A DNA stretch of 18,709 bases from an uncultured Rivibacter sp. (lineage in GTDB: Bacteria > Pseudomonadota > Gammaproteobacteria > Burkholderiales > Burkholderiaceae). The notes beneath the pieces were generated by a model. The model had not been told where the DNA came from and did no database searches. It saw only the letters and a list, made by a program, of their open reading frames with translations. Shown here one piece after another: positions 15,502-18,709 of this stretch (positions within the stretch are counted from its first letter, which is position 1; the number at the start of each line of letters is the position of its first letter). The stretch lies in contig CAMLLU010000090.1 in assembly GCA_946480925.1 (NCBI GenBank), positions 1 through 18,709 on the forward strand. The letters run 5' to 3'. Position numbers and translations under genes: made by a program.

Positions 15502-16548
15502 TCACTGGCGCTGCTCACGCCACAGGCCGAGCGCCTGCTGCACCGGGCGGTCTGAAAAACTGAACAGCAGTGCGTCGCGGTCGGCACGCAGTTGCAGGGC
15601 ATGCCACGACGGGACGACGAACACGTCGTTCTCGTCGAAGCGCCAGCTCTGCTCGCCCACCTTCACTTCACCGCCGCCTTGCAGGCACACGTGCACGGTG
15701 CTGTCGGTGGAGCGCACGGTGCGGGTCTCGAAGCCTGCCGGTAGCCACTGCGCGAACGCGCCGATCGTCGGCATGGGCGATGCACCGGTGGCGGGGTTCA
15801 CGTAGCGCAGCTTGAAGCCGTGGTGCGCATCTGGTGTGCCGCGGGCAATGGCCTGCAGCGAAGCCCGTGTGCGTTCGAACGGGTAGACGAACACGCGCGT
15901 GGGCTCGGCGGGCCGAGGCGCGTAGTCGATGGGCACCATGTTCGCGCCGTAGCGTGCCAGCGCATCGCCCTCGGGGCGCAGCGGCTGCTGCGACGACTCC
16001 TCGCTCTTTTCGGAAAAGCCCGCGTCGAGAAAGCGCACGGTCGGAATGTCCAGGCCGTCGAGCCAGACCACCGGTTGGTCTCCGGGGTTGCCGTGGTCGT
16101 GCCAGGTCCACGCCGGCGTGATGATGAAGTCGCCGCGGCGCATGGTCGTGCGCTCGCCGTCCACCGCCGTGTAGGCGCCCTCGCCGTCCAGCACCAGCCG
16201 CAGGGCAGACTGCGTGTGGCGGTGCGCCGGGGCCACCTCGCCGGGCAGGATGAGCTGCAGCCCCGCATACAGGCTCTGCGTGATGCACGACTGCCCGCGC
16301 AGTGCTGGGTTCTCGAGGATGAGCACGCGGCGCTCGGCCTCTTCGGCCGTGATGAGCCGGCCCGCCTCGAGCACCTGCTCGCGCAGATCGGCGTAGTGCC
16401 ACAGGTAGGCCTGTACCGGCGAACTCGGCTCGCGCGGCACCAGCGCATGCAGCACTTCCCACAACGGCGTCATGTGCCTGGAGCCGATGCGCTCGTAGTA
16501 GGCGGCGCGTTCGCGCTGCGCCGGGGTCTGCGGTTGAGCGGCTTGCAA
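15502..16548 (-). CDS. nagI: Gentisate 1,2-dioxygenase
   Basis: Fe(II) ring-cleavage dioxygenase opening gentisate to maleylpyruvate, 348 residues with two cupin domains. The N-terminal cupin has iron ligands H109 and H111 (PAHRHTQSALR) and H150 (TWHDHGN). The C-terminal cupin carries TVHVCLQGGGEVKVGEQSWRF and ends in the usual FSFSDRPVQQALGLWRE. The start is a TTG at 16548: AAGGAG (16555-16560 complement) lies six bases upstream and overlaps the nagAa stop codon, and no ATG or GTG lies between this site and the conserved YYERIGSRHMTPLWEVL block except that block's own ATG, which comes too late. Length agrees with the Ralstonia U2 enzyme. The assignment is firm, and the TTG start is well supported. 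Confidence 0.94.
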   Translation of the reverse strand: MQAAQPQTPAQRERAAYYERIGSRHMTPLWEVLHALVPREPSSPVQAYLWHYADLREQVLEAGRLITAEEAERRVLILENPALRGQSCITQSLYAGLQLILPGEVAPAHRHTQSALRLVLDGEGAYTAVDGERTTMRRGDFIITPAWTWHDHGNPGDQPVVWLDGLDIPTVRFLDAGFSEKSEESSQQPLRPEGDALARYGANMVPIDYAPRPAEPTRVFVYPFERTRASLQAIARGTPDAHHGFKLRYVNPATGASPMPTIGAFAQWLPAGFETRTVRSTDSTVHVCLQGGGEVKVGEQSWRFDENDVFVVPSWHALQLRADRDALLFSFSDRPVQQALGLWREQRQ

Positions 16549-16554
16549 GGGGCG

Positions 16555-16560
16555 CTCCTT
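16555..16560 (-). promoter_or_regulatory. Ribosome binding site deciding the TTG start of nagI
   Basis: AAGGAG on the minus strand shares two bases with the nagAa TGA stop and stands six bases before TTG 16548. The overlap suggests translational coupling of reductase and dioxygenase. Confidence 0.75.
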
Positions 16561-17546
16561 CAAGTGGGTTGGGTGTAGAAGGCGTCGGCGTAGATGCGGG
16601 CCGGGTCGATGCCCTTGTTCCGCGCCAGCACCGTGGCCGCCTCCACCATGGGCGGCGAACCGCACAGGTAGGCGCGCCAGCCTTCGAGGTTGTCGTGGTC
16701 CTGCGCGATGGCCTCGGTGACGAGGCCGCAGCGCTGCTCACGCGGGTCGCCGCCGGAAGTCACCACGACGTGCAGCTTCAGCGCGGGGTGGTTGCGCTGG
16801 GCCTCGTAGAGCCAGTCGAGCCCGTACACGTCGCGCGGCGAACGCACGCCGAAGTACAGGTGGATCGGGTTGCGCATGCCGTCGGCCATGGCGCCGCGCA
16901 GGATGGAGAGGATGGGCGCAAGGCCCGTGCCGCCGGCCACGCACAGCATGGGCCCCTCGTGCTTGCGCCGCAGGTAGGCCGTGCCCAGCGGCCCGCTCAC
17001 CCGCACGGCATCGCCCGGCTTCAGCTCGCTGGCGATGTAGCCCGACACCCGCCCACCCGGCACGACGCGCACGTGGAACTCCAGCGTGCCGTCACCCGCC
17101 AGGCCGGCCATCGAATAGGGCCGCACGTGCTCCGGCGTGAACTGCAGCTGCGCATACTGTCCTGGCGAGAACTCGATGGGCTTGGCCGGCTTCAGCACCA
17201 GGCGCTTGATGTCGTGCGTGAGCGTCTCCACCGTCTGCACGGTGGCCTTGACGATGCGTGCCGGGTGCACCACCACCTCGTCGGGCTCCGGGATCTCGAT
17301 GGTGCAAGGCTCGGTGAGGAAGGTCTGGCACGCCAGCACGTAGGAATCGCGGCTGTCCAGCGGGTTCTGCTGTGCGCGCCCGGCATCCAGCACCTCGCCG
17401 TCGATCACTCGGCAGCGGCACGTGCCGCACCGCCCGGCCATGCAGCTGTAGGACATGGGCACCTGCGCACCGCGCAGCGCCTCGAGCAGGTTGGCCCCCG
17501 GCTCCACGTCGATGACCTTGCGCAGCGGTTGGATCAGCACTTCCAT
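16560..17546 (-). CDS. nagAa: NADH:ferredoxin reductase of salicylate 5-hydroxylase (NagAa type)
   Basis: Iron-sulfur flavoprotein passing NADH electrons to ferredoxin NagAb, 328 residues. The N-terminal plant-type [2Fe-2S] domain has C35, C40, C43 and C73 (SCMAGRCGTC and VLAC). A FAD-binding domain with RPYSMAGL follows at about residue 145, then a GPLGTAYLR block, and the NAD-binding domain with GGTGLAPILSI, YFGVRSPRDVYG and AYLCGSPPMVEAA. The start is the ATG at 17546 (MEVLIQP, as in remembered NagAa proteins); an ATG three codons earlier at 17555 lies within a dyad. Neither has a good ribosome binding site. A longer frame to 17831 runs under the regulator gene and is rejected. First gene of the operon. 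Confidence 0.93.
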   Translation of the reverse strand: MEVLIQPLRKVIDVEPGANLLEALRGAQVPMSYSCMAGRCGTCRCRVIDGEVLDAGRAQQNPLDSRDSYVLACQTFLTEPCTIEIPEPDEVVVHPARIVKATVQTVETLTHDIKRLVLKPAKPIEFSPGQYAQLQFTPEHVRPYSMAGLAGDGTLEFHVRVVPGGRVSGYIASELKPGDAVRVSGPLGTAYLRRKHEGPMLCVAGGTGLAPILSILRGAMADGMRNPIHLYFGVRSPRDVYGLDWLYEAQRNHPALKLHVVVTSGGDPREQRCGLVTEAIAQDHDNLEGWRAYLCGSPPMVEAATVLARNKGIDPARIYADAFYTQPT

Positions 17547-17554
17547 GCGGCGCA

Positions 17555-17577
17555 TGATCGGCGGGGCATGCCGATCA
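17555..17577. promoter_or_regulatory. Perfect dyad in the nagAa leader
   Basis: TGATCGGC (17555-17562) and GCCGATCA (17570-17577) are an exact 8-bp inverted repeat around a 7-base spacer GGGGCAT. It lies just upstream of the nagAa start, so it could be an operator or an mRNA hairpin masking translation initiation; the lack of a good nagAa ribosome binding site fits the latter. Function is inferred. Confidence 0.5.
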
Positions 17578-17592
17578 GCCAATGGGATTCCG

Positions 17593-17621
17593 CGTATAGG
17601 CCGTATCACTGGCAGTGATAC
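17593..17621 (-). promoter_or_regulatory. Candidate nag promoter with LysR-type operator
   Basis: GTATCACT-GGC-AGTGATAC (17603-17621) is a perfect 8-bp dyad with a 3-base centre and contains ATC-N9-GAT, a LysR-type recognition form. On the minus strand TATACG (complement of 17593-17598) lies 17 bases downstream of GTATCA (complement of 17616-17621), so these could be -10 and -35 boxes overlapped by the operator. The same site lies 22 bases before the regulator ATG, permitting autoregulation. Confidence 0.6.
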
Positions 17622-17643
17622 CCTGCGCCGCGAGGAGCACCCC

Positions 17644-18576
17644 ATGGAACTGCACGAAATCGATCTCAACCTGCTGGTCGTCTTCAACCAGCTGCTCGTC
17701 GAGCGGCGCGTCTCGAAGGTGGCCGACAACCTGGGCATCTCGCAGCCGGCGGTGAGCAACTCGCTGGCCAAGTTGCGCAAGCTGTTCGACGACGATCTCT
17801 TCCTGCGCACGCCCAAGGGCATGGAGCCCACGCCCTATGCAGACCAGCTCGCCGAGTCGGTGAGCTATGCGCTGGCCATGATCCACAGCGGCGTGAACCA
17901 GCGCACCAGCTTCGAGCCGGCTTCCGCCCGGCGCTCGTTCACCATCGGCATGACGGACATCGGCGAGATCTACTTCCTGCCCGCGCTCATCGAGCGCCTG
18001 CATCGCGAAGCACCGGGCGTCGCGCTCAGCACCGTGCGCAACACCGCGGTCAACCTGCGCGACGAGCTGGAATCCGGCAAGGTGGACCTGGCCATCGGCC
18101 TGCTGCCGCAGCTCAAGGCAGGCTTCTTCCAGCGGCGGCTGTTCACGCAGAGCTACGTGTGCCTCATGCGCCAAGGCCATCGCCTCGCCAAGCGCAAGAT
18201 GTCGCTCGCTGAATATTCCGCTGCCGAACACCTGGTGGTGGTGTCGGCCGGCACGGGGCACGGCAAGCTCGACGAGCTGCTGCAGCGCAGCGGCATCGAG
18301 CGCACGGTGCGGCTCACCGTGCCGCACTACGTGAGCGTGGGCCACATCCTGCGCAGCTCAGACCTCGTGACCACCGTGCCGGAGCGCCTGGCCGACCGGC
18401 TGATCGAGCCTTTCGGGCTGGTGAAGGTGCCGCACCCCGCCAAGCTGCCCGACGTGGCGATCAACGTGTTCTGGCACGCCAAGTACCACCGCTCGCCGGC
18501 CAACCGCTGGCTGCGCGGCGTCGTGTTCGACCTGTTTTCCGACGAGGGCCCCGCTGCGCGCAAGAACCGTGGCTGA
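17644..18576 (+). CDS. nagR: LysR-type activator, NahR/NagR family (salicylate-responsive)
   Basis: Cytoplasmic transcription regulator, 310 residues, divergent from the nag operon. The N-terminal winged helix-turn-helix spans about residues 5-65 (LDLNLLVVFNQLLVERRVSKVADNLGISQPAVSNSLAKLRKLF in outline, with helix SQPAVSNSL as recognition helix). The effector domain retains NahR-like blocks: FTIGMTDIGEIYFLPALI, VDLAIGLLPQLKAGFFQRRLF, VSAGTGHGKLDELL, VGHILRSSDLVTTVPERLAD, INVFWHAKYHRSPANRWLR. NahR and NagR respond to salicylate, which is also the substrate of the operon. The ATG at 17644 is preceded by GAGGAG with six bases of spacing; the open frame upstream to 17455 overlaps nagAa and is not used. 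Family assignment is firm; the ligand is inferred from family and context. Confidence 0.94.
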   Translation: MELHEIDLNLLVVFNQLLVERRVSKVADNLGISQPAVSNSLAKLRKLFDDDLFLRTPKGMEPTPYADQLAESVSYALAMIHSGVNQRTSFEPASARRSFTIGMTDIGEIYFLPALIERLHREAPGVALSTVRNTAVNLRDELESGKVDLAIGLLPQLKAGFFQRRLFTQSYVCLMRQGHRLAKRKMSLAEYSAAEHLVVVSAGTGHGKLDELLQRSGIERTVRLTVPHYVSVGHILRSSDLVTTVPERLADRLIEPFGLVKVPHPAKLPDVAINVFWHAKYHRSPANRWLRGVVFDLFSDEGPAARKNRG

Positions 18577-18589
18577 GGCCGATCGGCCT
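18576..18589. repeat. 14-bp perfect palindrome after the regulator gene
   Basis: AGGCCGATCGGCCT begins at the last base of the regulator stop codon. It could fold as a five-pair stem with a GATC loop, but no T tract follows, so a terminator call is weak. Its core GGCCGATCGGCC also occurs at 3503-3514. Confidence 0.45.
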
Positions 18590-18651
18590 GGGCGTTACAG
18601 CCGAGAAGGCTGCGTCGAATGAACGCGGCAGCCAGTCGGCACAATATTTCG

Positions 18652-18674
18652 GCTCCTGAAACGTCTTCAGGAGC
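18652..18674 (+). promoter_or_regulatory. Hairpin directly before a possible start codon
   Basis: GCTCCTGAA (18652-18660) pairs perfectly with TTCAGGAGC (18666-18674) over ACGTC. The right arm contains AGGAG and touches ATG 18675, so folding would bury that ribosome binding site. AT-rich ACAATATTT (18641-18649) lies upstream and may belong to a promoter. Confidence 0.45.
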
Positions 18675-18709
18675 ATGGACCCACCGAAACCCGCTGCCGC
18701 ACGGATGAT
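18675..18709 (+). CDS. Possible 5' end of an unidentified gene, cut by window edge
   Basis: An open frame of eleven codons runs from ATG 18675 to the window end (MDPPKPAAARM, then a partial codon). A second in-frame ATG at 18705 has no clear ribosome binding site. AGGAG is only one or two bases before the first ATG, which is unusually close. Too little sequence is present to identify a product, and it may not be a gene at all. Confidence 0.25.
   Translation, partial: MDPPKPAAARM

Noticed and set aside
16560..17831. N-terminal extension of nagAa under the regulator gene
   Set aside because: Extra 95 residues have no similarity to reductases and overlap the divergent regulator; MEVLIQP at 17546 is the family-typical start.
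1..18709. Insertion sequences, transposases, prophage or CRISPR array
   Set aside because: No transposase or integrase frame, no terminal inverted repeats with target duplication, and no regularly spaced repeats were seen.

Overview
This is a GC-rich window with dense operons, short or overlapping gene junctions and AGGAG-type ribosome binding sites. Protein families and gene pairings (CysDN with a stand-alone SUMT, 7Fe ferredoxin with a TrxR-like ferredoxin reductase, Nag-type salicylate genes with a NahR-like regulator) point to a betaproteobacterium of the order Burkholderiales, probably near Comamonadaceae or the Rubrivivax/Leptothrix group. The genus cannot be fixed from sequence alone. 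No transposase, integrase, CRISPR array or rRNA was seen.

Region 1 (1-4632, plus strand) is sulfur assimilation and low-potential electron supply. It holds the 3' part of cysD, then cysN, a siroheme-pathway uroporphyrinogen-III methyltransferase, a 7Fe ferredoxin (fdxA) and a ferredoxin-NADP reductase, closed by a hairpin terminator. CysDN activates sulfate, the methyltransferase supplies the siroheme precursor for sulfite reductase, and the ferredoxin/reductase pair could supply electrons to it (inference). The cysD frame carries an in-frame insert of about 33 residues that looks like a dispersed palindromic repeat.

Region 2 (4683-7234, plus strand) is a TPP riboswitch followed by one TonB-dependent outer-membrane receptor, then tRNA-Asn(GUU) and a strong bidirectional terminator. 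The receptor's family resemblance is to siderophore receptors, but the riboswitch argues for thiamin or a thiamin-related compound. The tRNA promoter overlaps the receptor stop codon.

Region 3 (7324-17546, minus strand, with a divergent regulator at 17644-18576) is a complete salicylate-to-central-metabolism operon by the gentisate route. Transcription order is nagAa (reductase), nagI (gentisate 1,2-dioxygenase), nagK (fumarylpyruvate hydrolase), nagG and nagH (salicylate 5-hydroxylase), nagAb (Rieske ferredoxin), then a full five-gene branched-chain-amino-acid-type ABC importer (binding protein, livH, livM, livG, livF), then nagL (glutathione-dependent maleylpyruvate isomerase). The importer inside the catabolic operon suggests high-affinity uptake of salicylate or a relative. 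A NahR/NagR-type LysR regulator is divergent, and the 97-bp gap between them holds two perfect dyads, one with the LysR-type ATC-N9-GAT form. The last 130 bases hold two palindromes and possibly the first codons of another gene.
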